Origin: Microvirga calopogonii
GTDB lineage: Bacteria > Pseudomonadota > Alphaproteobacteria > Rhizobiales > Beijerinckiaceae
Assembly (NCBI RefSeq): GCF_003347665.1
Contig: NZ_QDGA01000021.1
Location: 1-64,000, forward strand
Direction of reading: 5' to 3'
DNA length: 64,000 bases
The notes beneath the pieces are model-generated. The model saw nothing but the letters and a program-made list of their open reading frames with translations, ran no database searches and was not told the DNA's origin. The position numbers and the translations under genes were made by a program. Shown one piece after another: positions 8,905 to 18,630 of this stretch; the first letter of the stretch is position 1; every line of letters starts with the position of its first letter.

Positions 8905-11121
8905 TTAACTGGATGATGCCGGATTCTCGATAAGGTGGCGGATCCGCTGAATGTAAAGCTCGTAGTAGTCACCGAGTCCGAAGGTCTTTCCCAGCTCCCG
9001 ACAGAGAAGGATCATCTCGAGCGCCTGGGGCCAATCGCGACATCGGTAGGCGGTCAGCATCATGCCGTTCCGTTCGTTCAGCTCTGCGAAGTCATTGCTC
9101 GCGGCCACATCGGCGCGTCCCAGGATCGTGAAGATCCTCTGCAGTTCGCTCTTTCCTCTGACCTGCAGATGGTCGATTTCGAGAACGGCGAACCGAGTGA
9201 GGACTGCCTGAGCGGTTCTTTCGCCGATGATGATGGGAACGCCGTATTGCTTCGTCATGCCCTCAAGACGCGATGCCAGATTGACCGTGTCTCCCAAGGC
9301 CGAATAGTTGAAGTGCAGGTCGGATCCGAAATTGCCGACGGCACAGAGGCCGGTATTCACGCCGATCCCGATCCTGAGTGGCGGAACCGGCTGATCGTCG
9401 CCGGCTTCCCGCTGACGCTGTTCGTTCAGCGCCTTAAGACTGTCCAGCATCGCGCACGCAGCCTCACACGCATTCACCTCGTGGCTGGGATCGGCGAGCG
9501 GAGCGTTCCAGAACGCCATGATGGCGTCGCCCATGTACTTATCGATCGTCCCGCGCCGTTCCATGATATCCTTGGTCAGCGGCGTAAAAAGCCGATTGAT
9601 CAGGGTCGTCAGACCCTTTGGATCGTCTTTGTACAACTCGGAAATAGCCGTAAATCCGCGAATATCCGAGAAGAGAACGGTCAACACGCGCTGCTCGCCG
9701 CCAAGAGTCAGCTTATCGGGTGATTGCGCCAGCTGTTCGACAAGGTCGGGTGAGAGATATTGGCTGAACGCGGATCTGATCCGATAGCGGTCTGCAGAAA
9801 CGGTGACGTAGTTTGTGCAGACCAGAACGGCATAAACCAGAAGGCTCGAGATCAGAGGGAAGGTGTAGTCGATCAAGAGATCAAGGGATGAGAAACAGTA
9901 CCAGGACACGCCCAGGGTCACGACGGCTGTGGCGCCTCCGAGCGCGAAAAGGGTGCCGGCATTCACCCGGGGCGCAAGTGTGATCAGGATCAAGCTCAGA
10001 AGCATCGCAAGCACGATCTCGGTGAAGGCCGTGTATGTCGGCCTGCTCAGGGTCTCCCCCATGAGGGCGCTTTCCAGGAGTTGGGCATGCAACTCGACGC
10101 CTGGCAATGCCGGATGCACCGGAGTGACCTTGAGATCGAGAAGCCCAGCAGCGGAGGTTCCGATCAACACCATTTTGCCCGCGAGACGATCTGCGGGCAC
10201 CCTGCCCTGCAGAAGATCGATGGCGGAAACATACGTGCCCGGCTTGAGGGACGAGAAATGGATCCAGACGCGGCCTTTCCCGTCGGTTGGGATTTCGAAA
10301 TTTCCGACACCGACGCTCCGGACGCCGCTGGAATCGGTCTTGATGAGAATAGCTCCCGATCCGGCGGCGACCCGCAGCATTTCGAGAGAAAGCGACGGAA
10401 CGATGATTCCATCGGCGATTGCCACGACCGGGACACGGCGGACGGTGCCATCCTGTTCAGGAATGATCGAAAAGATACCCTGCCCCTGTGCGGCCAAGTC
10501 GAGAATTGGAAGGTTGCGCAGGAGATGGGGAAAGTCGACGAGGAAAGGGCGCGGGTCCGCCCCAAGGATCGCGATCCCCGTCTGGATCGCCGGCCGCGCA
10601 ATAGGCGCTGCTCCCGAGACACGATACCCCGACTGCCCGAGGACGACCTTCGACCTCCGAATGGCGTCGGCGAAGACTGCGTCGTTGCTGGGCAGCCGCC
10701 GGAGCTTCTCCCGTGTTGTGTCATCCAGTCCATGGAACGTCTCAGCCGCCACTTCTGGCGAGCTTCGATCCGGTTCAGGGAAAAGGACGTCAAAGGCAAT
10801 GACCGTTCCGCCTCGCTCGACGATCTTCGAGAGCATTTCCGCCATGACCGTGCGTGGCCAAGGCCATTGTCCCAGAGCGCGCAGGCTCATCTCGTCGATA
10901 TCGACAATCGTGACAAGATCCTGGCGCGCGGCACGCGGATACATCAGCTGGTAGATGTCAAATGACCTCTGACGAAGAGCTTCGACAGGTCCAGGATCCC
11001 AGATCCGTAGCGCGATCAGGCCGACGAGGAGCAGGAGGCCGACAATCCGTCCAGCTCCTAAGCGGCGCATCTCATTCAGGAGAACGTTCACAGCCGCCGC
11101 TCCTTTGGGACGCGGGCACAT
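8905..11121 (-). CDS. CHASE2-domain class III adenylate cyclase
   Basis: A 738-residue membrane sensor enzyme. An N-terminal membrane segment is followed by an extracytoplasmic CHASE2 sensor (roughly 35-335), a run of hydrophobic helices (about 345-430), then a class III nucleotide cyclase domain (about 470-650). Metal-binding aspartates are in VLFSDIRGF (near 480) and KYMGDAIMAF (near 523); the Lys before YMGD and the GDTVNLASRL segment (near 610) favour ATP as substrate. The ATG at 11121 has a weak ribosome-binding site; a GTG at 11091 preceded by GGAGCGG is an alternative start. It lies 108 bases downstream of a FecR/VWA protein gene on the same strand, and these two probably form one sensory unit making cAMP. 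Confidence 0.92.
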   Translation of the reverse strand: MCPRPKGAAAVNVLLNEMRRLGAGRIVGLLLLVGLIALRIWDPGPVEALRQRSFDIYQLMYPRAARQDLVTIVDIDEMSLRALGQWPWPRTVMAEMLSKIVERGGTVIAFDVLFPEPDRSSPEVAAETFHGLDDTTREKLRRLPSNDAVFADAIRRSKVVLGQSGYRVSGAAPIARPAIQTGIAILGADPRPFLVDFPHLLRNLPILDLAAQGQGIFSIIPEQDGTVRRVPVVAIADGIIVPSLSLEMLRVAAGSGAILIKTDSSGVRSVGVGNFEIPTDGKGRVWIHFSSLKPGTYVSAIDLLQGRVPADRLAGKMVLIGTSAAGLLDLKVTPVHPALPGVELHAQLLESALMGETLSRPTYTAFTEIVLAMLLSLILITLAPRVNAGTLFALGGATAVVTLGVSWYCFSSLDLLIDYTFPLISSLLVYAVLVCTNYVTVSADRYRIRSAFSQYLSPDLVEQLAQSPDKLTLGGEQRVLTVLFSDIRGFTAISELYKDDPKGLTTLINRLFTPLTKDIMERRGTIDKYMGDAIMAFWNAPLADPSHEVNACEAACAMLDSLKALNEQRQREAGDDQPVPPLRIGIGVNTGLCAVGNFGSDLHFNYSALGDTVNLASRLEGMTKQYGVPIIIGERTAQAVLTRFAVLEIDHLQVRGKSELQRIFTILGRADVAASNDFAELNERNGMMLTAYRCRDWPQALEMILLCRELGKTFGLGDYYELYIQRIRHLIENPASSS

Positions 11122-11229
11122 GCTACGATGATCTTCGCACTTTGGCCGTCACGAAGACATCGCATCTCCCATTGGGTCATACGGTCAGGGAAGGGATCGC
11201 ACAGGAACGCCGGCAGGTGCATGGCCCCC

Positions 11230-13959
11230 TCACAGGATTGCGTCCGTAGAGCGGGGCAAAGCGCCTGCAATCGTCAGCTCCGTTGCCAAAACTTCTCCGC
11301 TCGCGAACCTGACGACGGCCGATATCGTATTCCCGTCCCCCACGAGCCGCCTCAACTCTCCAACCGAGGTCTCCAATGCAAGTCCGGTGGGCGTGGAGAC
11401 AAGATCTTCCGGACCGATCCCGACGATCTCCGTACCGTTCACAAAGAGGTCGACGCGGGCGACTGTCCCACTCGGAACCGGAGCTCCGAGGACAGAGATG
11501 TCGATCTGCTCTGATGAGGTCAGCAGCGATGCCTCGCCGGTGTTGTCGATCTCATTCAGTTGAGAGAGATCCGCGCCCTCGCCGACTCCGACAGCGGTGA
11601 TTTTCGTGCCGTAGACATTGTTCAACGTCGCAAGTTCGACATCGATCGCGCCCTGTCCCTTACCATCCGAAAGGAAGTACATGAAGTTCTTCGCACTCCC
11701 CTGATCTAAGACCTGCAAGCGATCGTTGGCTGCTTGCAACGCATTGGCGAAATCCGTTAGTCCATTGGAGTTGAGCCCTCTCAGGTAGTTTGCGATCGCC
11801 TGTTCTCCCTCTTGGGCGAGGCTGAAAGTTTCGGCATTCACGATGTGACCGGCTATAGGCTCGGTCGGATCGGCGCGTCCGTTGAATGGGATGATCGTGA
11901 CCGTGAAGTCGGCAGGAGAGAATCCGATCCCTCTCACGCGCTCCGTCAACGCGATGAGACTGGAAATCTCTGCATCCAGGATGGTATTGGCGCGTCCGTC
12001 ACCGTTGAGATCGCCGACCGGCGCTCCCTCGAACTGTTCCGACGTGCTGCCTGATACATCAACGAGATAAAGAATATTCATCCGGGGCTGCAGAAACGTC
12101 CCGAGATTGATGTTCAGGCTGAGATCGGCGCTTGCGGCCGTGGTGGCGGATGGTGCCTTGATGGACAGAGAGACCGGCTGATCGTTATAGTCGAGGATGC
12201 CGCTGGTCGATGCTGTTTGGTGAGGAGATGTGAACGTCCCGGTGCCGCGAACCTGCAGCGTGACGTTTTCCGTATCGGTTCCTCCCTTGCCGTCGGAGAC
12301 CGTGTAGGCGAAGGCGACCGTGGCAGTTTCGCCTTCACTGAGGGCCCTGAAATCGTCTCCGGGGTCGAACACCAACTCCCCGGAGGAATCGCGGAAGACA
12401 GAGCCTTCGAGTGGGCTTGTCCAACGGATGACATGGAGCGGATCACCATCGACGTCACGGTCGTTCGAACGCACCGCCAAGACTCTCGTTCCAGCCTCGT
12501 CCACGCCGTAGATGTGGTCGCTCACGGCAACTGGAGCGTCGTTTCGGCCAGTAACTGTCCAAGAGATCGTCGCCGGGATACGGGCGCCGCTATCGATCAG
12601 CAGTTTGTAATCGACCCTGACGGTCTCGGTCTCTCCCTCACCTAGGTGCTGGTAGGCCGGATGGGATGGATCCAGAGAAAAACTGCGTGATCCGTCGAGA
12701 TATCGTACGCCAGGGGGTAAGTGAGTCGGCACGATCACGAGCGGCAAGGCTGCTCCATTCGACACGACCGCATCCAGAGGGGCGCTGAGCCGTGCCAGTG
12801 GGCCGTCCTCGATAGCCGTGCCGCGGATCGGCTCTGGAACCGTCGTAAAGAATGCAAGATCGACCTCCCGCGCAGCAACATGTTGAGGGATAACCGGTGC
12901 GATGGCGAACTGCGACGGGTCGGGGGGATCAACCCGGTGAGGCAGGTTCACGGGAATGATCGGCGCATGATCGAAATCACTGCTTCCCCCGGGCTGACGG
13001 TTCTCCGTGGAGAAGAACTGAAACATGCCTCGCGCGAAATCGCTCTCGTGGCGGATGTCGTCAGCCGTTTTCGCAAGCTGTGTAATGCGCGGGTCCGAGC
13101 CGGTGACCGGCGTCAGAAGCGTCGCAACGCGTGCATCAGATAACGACGTGATCACACGGGACGGGTTACTCTTGTCCAGGAGAACGAACGAGCCCACGGT
13201 TCCATCCGGCTCGGTCAGAAGCGAGAACTTCGTGGTTCCGCTGAACGCTGCAATCTCGGTCTGGACGGCTGTCCCCCTGATTGCCATGGTGGCGACGGGG
13301 GTGTCGATCTTGAGGTCGCCGGACTTGGCTATCCGTCCCGCGACGAAGCCGATGACGCCCTGGACGAGGGTGAGCAGCGCCGAATTCGCATTCGAATCGG
13401 CGGAGTACACCATGTCGTTCACTACCATGCGAGCACTGGAAGACAGGCTGAAGACCGTTCCGTCATTGAACTTGATCGTCAGCGATGAATCCGCTCCCGT
13501 CTGCAGGACGTCGCCTTTGGCTATCACATCGCCGAGGCGCAACTCGACCGAAACGCCGTTCCGCAGCACGATCGCGGAGCCGGACACTTTCTCGACGCGT
13601 CCGATCGGCATCTGGTTTGGTGCCGGATTTCCTGCCTGGGCGTATTGTCCCGAGAGATTGGGACCTGCCAACGCTTCGACGGTGTCACCAGTGAGGCTCG
13701 CACCTTCAGGGGTCTTGATGCTCAGGCGCCGCCCGTCTCGGAAGTAGTCCAAGATAACCGCGGTTGCCTCGTGCCCTACCAGCAGGAGATCGGCTCCCGA
13801 TCTCCTGAAATCGGCGGAGAAAAGGATATCCTTGTCCGGAAAAAGGATCGAGGGGTCGGTGTCAGCACGACTGCTCGCTGCCTCGGCAGCGTCGATCTTG
13901 ATGTCGAAGGCAGTAGCGCCGTCCCCGGATTGGTACACAGCTGAACCCCTTGGGTCCAT
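11230..13959 (-). CDS. Large FecR-domain / VWA-domain surface protein
   Basis: A 909-residue acidic protein. Residues 115-265 form a FecR-like domain (GDVIAKGDVLQTGADSSL, IDTPVATMAIRGT). Residues 460-575 resemble VCBS/cadherin-like modules with the RNDAPVAVSD signature. Residues 620-800 are a von Willebrand factor A domain with a DVSGST metal-site motif near 632 and an EF-hand-like DLNGDGRAN loop. No N-terminal signal peptide is visible, as often in type I-secreted adhesins, but no glycine-rich RTX tail is present either. The ATG at 13959 follows AAAGGA. It is first in a two-gene unit with the CHASE2 cyclase. Function unknown; it may be a ligand or partner of the cyclase sensor. Confidence 0.85.
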   Translation of the reverse strand: MDPRGSAVYQSGDGATAFDIKIDAAEAASSRADTDPSILFPDKDILFSADFRRSGADLLLVGHEATAVILDYFRDGRRLSIKTPEGASLTGDTVEALAGPNLSGQYAQAGNPAPNQMPIGRVEKVSGSAIVLRNGVSVELRLGDVIAKGDVLQTGADSSLTIKFNDGTVFSLSSSARMVVNDMVYSADSNANSALLTLVQGVIGFVAGRIAKSGDLKIDTPVATMAIRGTAVQTEIAAFSGTTKFSLLTEPDGTVGSFVLLDKSNPSRVITSLSDARVATLLTPVTGSDPRITQLAKTADDIRHESDFARGMFQFFSTENRQPGGSSDFDHAPIIPVNLPHRVDPPDPSQFAIAPVIPQHVAAREVDLAFFTTVPEPIRGTAIEDGPLARLSAPLDAVVSNGAALPLVIVPTHLPPGVRYLDGSRSFSLDPSHPAYQHLGEGETETVRVDYKLLIDSGARIPATISWTVTGRNDAPVAVSDHIYGVDEAGTRVLAVRSNDRDVDGDPLHVIRWTSPLEGSVFRDSSGELVFDPGDDFRALSEGETATVAFAYTVSDGKGGTDTENVTLQVRGTGTFTSPHQTASTSGILDYNDQPVSLSIKAPSATTAASADLSLNINLGTFLQPRMNILYLVDVSGSTSEQFEGAPVGDLNGDGRANTILDAEISSLIALTERVRGIGFSPADFTVTIIPFNGRADPTEPIAGHIVNAETFSLAQEGEQAIANYLRGLNSNGLTDFANALQAANDRLQVLDQGSAKNFMYFLSDGKGQGAIDVELATLNNVYGTKITAVGVGEGADLSQLNEIDNTGEASLLTSSEQIDISVLGAPVPSGTVARVDLFVNGTEIVGIGPEDLVSTPTGLALETSVGELRRLVGDGNTISAVVRFASGEVLATELTIAGALPRSTDAIL

Positions 13960-14635
13960 GCGATGATAATCCTTTAGCTCAATCTCTCCTACGGGAATGA
14001 AATCTTAGAAGCCGGAACTGCTTGTCTCGGCGACCTCGTTTTCCGCAGGTCGGCCCGGGGTTAAGGTCGTCTCAAAGCACGATTCGAGATTGTCCGGCAT
14101 GCAGGCTGTGTGCGTGTGCCGCGCCGGCGGCAAGAGAGGTTAGCTTCCAGCGCTTTCAGCGGCTTTGTCACGGGAACTCAATGAGACGTCGTCTGAGCGT
14201 CGGGCCACAGTTAAGGCGACGACACTGGACAGGAACAAGCATCGCACACGTGAGGCGTGCCTGAATCGAGTTGTGAAGGCTGACGACACGAATATCAGGC
14301 CTGAGCTGAAGCCCCGAGGCCTGGAACTTTATGTCTAGCCGCCTGAGCGAACATCGACCTCCAAGCCGAGATCGAGGGGTAAAGTCAATCCTTAAAGGGA
14401 CATTCACGCTTCGGCGCAGCGCGCCTAGCGTGGCTCTTCCCTAACGTCACAGGCAGCATCCGCATTCATCGCCGGGACGCTGAGGCCAACGATCAGATGG
14501 GACCGTGCCGGGCGAGCGAAAGCCTGGGCTTGCCAAACGAGCCGTGTGACGGCAGTCTCAGCCCAACAAGATGTGAAGCGGGTGTATGCCGGAGTATTTT
14601 CTCCTCGGGCAGCAGGACATGGGAAACGGCAAATC
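13960..14635. other. Gene-free intergenic region
   Basis: About 680 bases between divergent units, expected to carry the promoter of the FecR/cyclase pair and of the L,D-transpeptidase. The frame of the transpeptidase is open from a GTG at 14546, but the extension precedes the export signal and is not protein-like. Nothing else recognised. Confidence 0.5.
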
Positions 14636-15346
14636 ATGATCATGAACGGTGGGAATGCAGGTTCTGGAGAGACAGACGAGGGAGCCTTGCTTGGGCGACG
14701 GGCGGGGCTTCTCACCCGCCGGTCGTTTCTGGCCGGCTCGGCTGTCGGGCTCGGCACGTTGGGACTGGCCGGTTGCGTGACATCCGACGGCATGAGCTTC
14801 GCCGAGGCCGCCAAGGTCTATGGGCCAGTGCCGGATGAGAAATTCCCGATTCCAGCGATCGATGTCAGCAAAGTCGATCCGAAGTATTACCGGAAGACAG
14901 TTCGCTACGACACCAAAGAGGCGCCCGGTACGATTATCGTCGACCCCGGCAACTACTACGTTTACCGCATCGAGGACGACGGCACCGCCACGCGCTATGG
15001 TGCCAATGTCGGGCGCGACGGGTTCCGGTGGAGCGGTGACGCCTATGTCGGGCGCAAGGCCGAATGGGCGACCTGGACCCCGCCCAAGGAGATGATCAAA
15101 CGCCAGCCCGAGGCGGCCAAGTACGCCGGCGGCATGCCGGGCGGCCTCGACAATCCGCTCGGTGCCCGCACGCTGTATCTTTATCAGAACGGCGCTTACA
15201 CGCTCTACACGATCTACGCGAGCCTGGATGCCGAATCGATCGGCACAGGCATCACAAGCGGCTGCGTCGGCCTTCTCACTCAGGACATGATGCACCTGTA
15301 CTCCCGAACGCCGGTCAAGACGAAGGTGATCGTACTGCCGGCATAG
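14636..15346 (+). CDS. L,D-transpeptidase (YkuD family), Tat lipoprotein-like
   Basis: A 236-residue exported enzyme of the YkuD/ErfK family, which forms 3-3 crosslinks in peptidoglycan or attaches proteins to it. The start at 14636 (or ATG 14642) leaves a Tat-like TRRSFLAGS motif near residue 20 and a lipobox-like LAGC, suggesting export as a folded, perhaps lipid-anchored protein. The YkuD domain covers about 85-235; the catalytic Cys is in TSGCVGLL near 209. The usual His-Gly before that Cys reads Thr-Ser-Gly, common in alphaproteobacterial members. The gene is monocistronic. Confidence 0.88.
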   Translation: MIMNGGNAGSGETDEGALLGRRAGLLTRRSFLAGSAVGLGTLGLAGCVTSDGMSFAEAAKVYGPVPDEKFPIPAIDVSKVDPKYYRKTVRYDTKEAPGTIIVDPGNYYVYRIEDDGTATRYGANVGRDGFRWSGDAYVGRKAEWATWTPPKEMIKRQPEAAKYAGGMPGGLDNPLGARTLYLYQNGAYTLYTIYASLDAESIGTGITSGCVGLLTQDMMHLYSRTPVKTKVIVLPA

Positions 15347-15566
15347 CAAGGGCGCCAGCTCCGGTCGGGGCGTTGCCCGTTCGGGCAGCGCAAGTCACAG
15401 GCCCGCCCCTGGAATCTGAGCGATTGTGCGGGCGGCTCCTGCAAGATCGACAACGTGACCTTTATCGTCTCGCAAGGCTCTGGATTGACGACGCCAGGGT
15501 CAGGCTGTTGAAAAAGGCACTCTAGGAGCGGCAAGGGCCTGGAGATGGGCGTCCCTGCTTCGGCTC

Positions 15567-15610
15567 GAGCATCGGACCCGAAAGTGCATTCCATCTCTGG
15601 TCCGATGCTT
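15567..15610. repeat. Palindromic intergenic repeat / terminator
   Basis: AGCATCGGACC (15568-15578) and GGTCCGATGCT (15599-15609) form a perfect 11-bp inverted repeat. A related element is at 33285-33389. It sits between the convergent L,D-transpeptidase and chromate-transporter genes, so it could end transcription from both sides. Confidence 0.6.
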
Positions 15611-15622
15611 TAGGCGACGCCG

Positions 15623-16165
15623 TTAGTGGGGCACCATGCCGTGCCAGAGTGCGAAGGCGACGGCACCGCCTGCAAGCAGAACCAATGGGTTGAGCTTCGG
15701 GCGCAAAGCCAGGATGGCGGCTGCCATGCCGGCAACGGCCCAGGATTGGATGCCGGCCCCCGCAACCCGAAAGATCGCGACCACCCCGGCCAGGATCAGC
15801 CCGGCGCCGATGGGCGCAAGCCCGTTCTCCAATGCCGTATGCCAATGCCGACCACGGTAATGGTTCCACATCTTCGTCACGCCGTAGCAGAGCAGCGATG
15901 ACGGAACGAACAGTGCAAGTGTCGCCACGACGGCGCCGGTCCAACCTGCCACCTTCCAGCCGAGCAGGGTCACAAGCATGGAGCCCGGACCAGGCGCGGC
16001 CCGGGCGATGGCGAAGAGGTCGACGAACTCGCGCGCGGTGACCCAGTGGTAGACCTCAACGGATTGGTGCTGGATGCCCGCGAAGATGCTGGGCCCGCCG
16101 CCGATGGAGACCAGCGAGAATGGCACGAAGACGACGATCAGGGACCAGAGAGCATTCTCACGCAT
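15623..16165 (-). CDS. Chromate transporter, ChrA half-domain (second subunit)
   Basis: A 180-residue membrane protein with about five hydrophobic segments, one half of the CHR family fold that exports chromate or related oxyanions. The signature FSLVSIGGGPSIF is near the N-terminus and PGPGSMLVTLLGW near residue 65. Full-length ChrA is a tandem duplication; here the halves are separate genes, as in short-chain CHR pairs. The ATG at 16165 overlaps the end of the first half by 8 bases. The native substrate is not shown by sequence. Confidence 0.88.
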   Translation of the reverse strand: MRENALWSLIVVFVPFSLVSIGGGPSIFAGIQHQSVEVYHWVTAREFVDLFAIARAAPGPGSMLVTLLGWKVAGWTGAVVATLALFVPSSLLCYGVTKMWNHYRGRHWHTALENGLAPIGAGLILAGVVAIFRVAGAGIQSWAVAGMAAAILALRPKLNPLVLLAGGAVAFALWHGMVPH

Positions 16166-16715
16166 CGGACGAGGCCTGCCACCAGGCAAAGGCGACGGAC
16201 ACCGGCGCAAGCCCCAGCACCACCGGCACCAGCGGCCATTGCAGAAGGCCCACGGCCACGAAGGTCGCTATGAGGATCAGGAACGGCACAAGCCTGCGGC
16301 TCGCGCTGTAGGCACCCTTCGCGGCAACGACCAGCAGCAGCCCGATGGCGGCCGCCGCTGCCCCGCTCATGGCGTCCTGGACCCATGGCATCATGGAAAG
16401 CTGGGCATAGGCTGTGACCAGGGCGATCACTGCGAAGAAGGGACCGATCACAAGGCCGACGAGGGCGCAGATCGACCCCGCCGGACCACGCAGGCGCTGG
16501 CCGATATAGACCGAGAGGTTGGTGACGTTAGCGCCGGGCAGGATCTGGGAGAGCGCCAACCCGGAGAAGAACTCGTCATCGCTCATCCAGCCTCGCAGCG
16601 TCACCACCTCGCGGTAGATCCAGCCCGAGAGACCGCCGCCGAAACTGAACAGCCCCACGCGGAAGAACACCAGAAAGAGCGAGACAAGGGAAACTGAGGC
16701 CCGGGTCGGGGTCAT
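16158..16715 (-). CDS. Chromate transporter, ChrA half-domain (first subunit)
   Basis: A 185-residue membrane protein, the N-terminal-type half of the CHR family. It has FSFGGGLSGW near residue 25 and LPGANVTNLSVYIG near 60, the positions expected for the conserved CHR motifs. The ATG at 16715 gives a standard length; the frame runs to 16778 but without family-like sequence. Its stop lies inside the start of the second half gene, so the two are co-translated and presumably form a heterodimeric carrier. Confidence 0.88.
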   Translation of the reverse strand: MTPTRASVSLVSLFLVFFRVGLFSFGGGLSGWIYREVVTLRGWMSDDEFFSGLALSQILPGANVTNLSVYIGQRLRGPAGSICALVGLVIGPFFAVIALVTAYAQLSMMPWVQDAMSGAAAAAIGLLLVVAAKGAYSASRRLVPFLILIATFVAVGLLQWPLVPVVLGLAPVSVAFAWWQASSDA

Positions 16716-16813
16716 GGAATATCCGGGATCAAGTCTTGGTCGCCGCGGAGGAGAGAGGATGCAGACTTGCACATGCAATACCCATCACCCACTCGCTTCC
16801 GTTGTCGCCTACC

Positions 16814-17067
16814 CTATACCTTCTGCTGGATTGCATCCGCAATAGCTTTGGCGGACCGGCTGCAGGATTCATCGCCACCCATGTCGATCGTGCGGGTCTC
16901 AGGACTTTCAAGCACGCGGTGGAGGCCCGCTCGATGACCTTCTCGGCCGCAAGGAGATTCTCACGCCCGTGCCTCTGTCCCAGCCAGTCGAGGAGCATCG
17001 CCTCCGAGACGACCGTGCTGACCCGCTCGCGCCTCACGGGCGCAGCTGAGACCTTCTGGAAACTCAC
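16814..17067 (-). pseudogene. Decayed C-terminal fragment of an isopropylmalate/tartrate dehydrogenase
   Basis: On the minus strand one frame reads SEAMLLDWLG, the conserved segment near the end of isocitrate/isopropylmalate/tartrate dehydrogenases. About 30 codons on, the family tail continues in a different frame as ESPETRTIDMGG followed by an Ala/Ile-rich helix and a TAG at 16814-16816. So one frameshift separates two recognisable C-terminal pieces, and the first two-thirds of the gene is missing. It is a relic, not a functional enzyme. It lies between the chromate transporter and the amino-acid importer. Confidence 0.65.
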
Positions 17068-17135
17068 CTTCCGCTTATCTGGCTAGCAGAAGCGATACAG
17101 GGCCGTGAGCCAGCATGCCTATTTCACCAGGTCAC

Positions 17136-17876
17136 TCAGGTTCTGACATCTAAGGGGGCCGTTGGCACTAAGACGTCGGAGGAATCGTTCCTGCGATTGA
17201 TGCTTTGCCTATCGCGGCGGTACGGCTTCGCGAAATGTGCTTCAAGACGACGTCCAACGAGCGCGATTGTCCAGCACATCACGAAATAGACAACCAGAAT
17301 AGTGCCGTAGATGAGGTAGGCTGGGCTCCCGCCACGGGAGATGGTCGTCTGTTCAATGAGGACCTGCGCGGACCGAAGGAGTTCATTGACACCAAGAACA
17401 GCACCCAGAGAGCTTGCCTGCACCAAGCCGGTTACAAGGCTGATGTAAGGCGGCAGGATGACCGGCATGGCTTGAGGCACAATCACCAGAAGAAGCCCCT
17501 TCCAACCACCAAGCCCAAAAGCCTGAACTGTCTCCCACTGCCCCTTTGAGACTGAGGCGAGGCCCGCTCGGATGATGTGCGCGCCATTGGCGCCGCCCCA
17601 TACCGAGACGCTGAGTGCGCTCGACCAGAACGGATCGAGTGAGATCCCGACATTAGGAAGCACAAAATAAACAAGCAGCACCGTAACCATCAGGGGAATA
17701 TCTCGCAGACACTCCACAATGAGGAAGACGGGGCGGTTGAGCCAGCGTGACGGCATCGACAGGCCGGCCGCGAAGATGACCGCGAACAGCGTTCCTCCCA
17801 CAATCATCACCAGCGACAGGAGCAGCGTGTTAAGGAGGCCGTCGAACAGGAACGATTTGAACTCAAGAAGCAGCAT
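17136..17876 (-). CDS. Amino-acid ABC transporter permease (HisM/GltK type)
   Basis: A 246-residue polar amino-acid permease with about five membrane spans. The family loop reads ASVSKGQWETVQAFGLGGW (about 110-130) followed by VPQAMPVILPPYIS. It starts three bases after the stop of the other permease. It is last in an operon of oxidase, ATPase, binding protein and two permeases, so it forms the inner-membrane channel of that importer. Confidence 0.92.
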   Translation of the reverse strand: MLLLEFKSFLFDGLLNTLLLSLVMIVGGTLFAVIFAAGLSMPSRWLNRPVFLIVECLRDIPLMVTVLLVYFVLPNVGISLDPFWSSALSVSVWGGANGAHIIRAGLASVSKGQWETVQAFGLGGWKGLLLVIVPQAMPVILPPYISLVTGLVQASSLGAVLGVNELLRSAQVLIEQTTISRGGSPAYLIYGTILVVYFVMCWTIALVGRRLEAHFAKPYRRDRQSINRRNDSSDVLVPTAPLDVRT

Positions 17877-17879
17877 AGG

Positions 17880-18539
17880 CTATCTCCCTGCGAACGGTCG
17901 GTTGAGGTGTCGCTCCAGCATGTGCCCCAGCCCGGAGAGGGCAAAGACGCAGAGCAGATAGATCACGCAGATGGAGAAGAACATCTCGATCGCCCGGAAA
18001 TCGTAGGCGATGCGATCGACGGCCACGAAGGTCAGTTCCACAAGACCGATAGCCTGGAGATAGGCAGAGTTCTTGACTGTGGCGACGATGGTGTTCATCG
18101 AGGACGGCAGTGCCGCCCGGGCCGCCAGCGGGAAAACAACCAGAAGAGCATGTTGCCAGCGTTTCAAGCCAAGGGAAGCAGATGCATCGTGAACGCCGTG
18201 ACCGACTGCTGCAAGCCCTGCCCGGAAATTCTCGATCTGGAAGGCGCTTGCCCATATGGTCAGCGCGGCGACACCCGACCAGAAGACCGACAGGCGTAGC
18301 CCGAGGCTCGGCAGGCCATAAAAGATGAAAAAAATCTGCACGAGATACGGTGTGCCGCGGATGAACTCAACATAGCCCGTGACGAGGTACTCAGCCAGTT
18401 TGAAGCCGCTCGTGCGCAGTCCGGCACCGATGGCGCCGATCGTGCAGGAAAGCAGGATACCGAGGCCGCTGACCATGAGAGTCATCTTGAGACCCGTCAT
18501 CAGGTCCGGCAACGCATCGAGAATATAATCGAAATCCAT
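17880..18539 (-). CDS. Amino-acid ABC transporter permease (HisQ/GltJ type)
   Basis: A 219-residue permease of the polar amino-acid uptake family. FIRGTPYLVQIFFIFYGLP near residues 55-75 is the characteristic loop, and AVGHGVHDASASLGLKRWQ near 130-150 is the EAA-like contact with the ATPase. I prefer the ATG at 18539 with the upstream AAGGGCGGAG; a GTG one codon earlier is also open. Pairs with the permease at 17136-17876. Confidence 0.92.
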   Translation of the reverse strand: MDFDYILDALPDLMTGLKMTLMVSGLGILLSCTIGAIGAGLRTSGFKLAEYLVTGYVEFIRGTPYLVQIFFIFYGLPSLGLRLSVFWSGVAALTIWASAFQIENFRAGLAAVGHGVHDASASLGLKRWQHALLVVFPLAARAALPSSMNTIVATVKNSAYLQAIGLVELTFVAVDRIAYDFRAIEMFFSICVIYLLCVFALSGLGHMLERHLNRPFAGR

Positions 18540-18630
18540 CACGCTCCGCCCTTGCTGGAGATGGTCAGAGGAGAATCCGAAAATGACGCCGGGTGGCGGA
18601 TCTGCCCCCCACCCGGCCTCTCGGGCCCGC

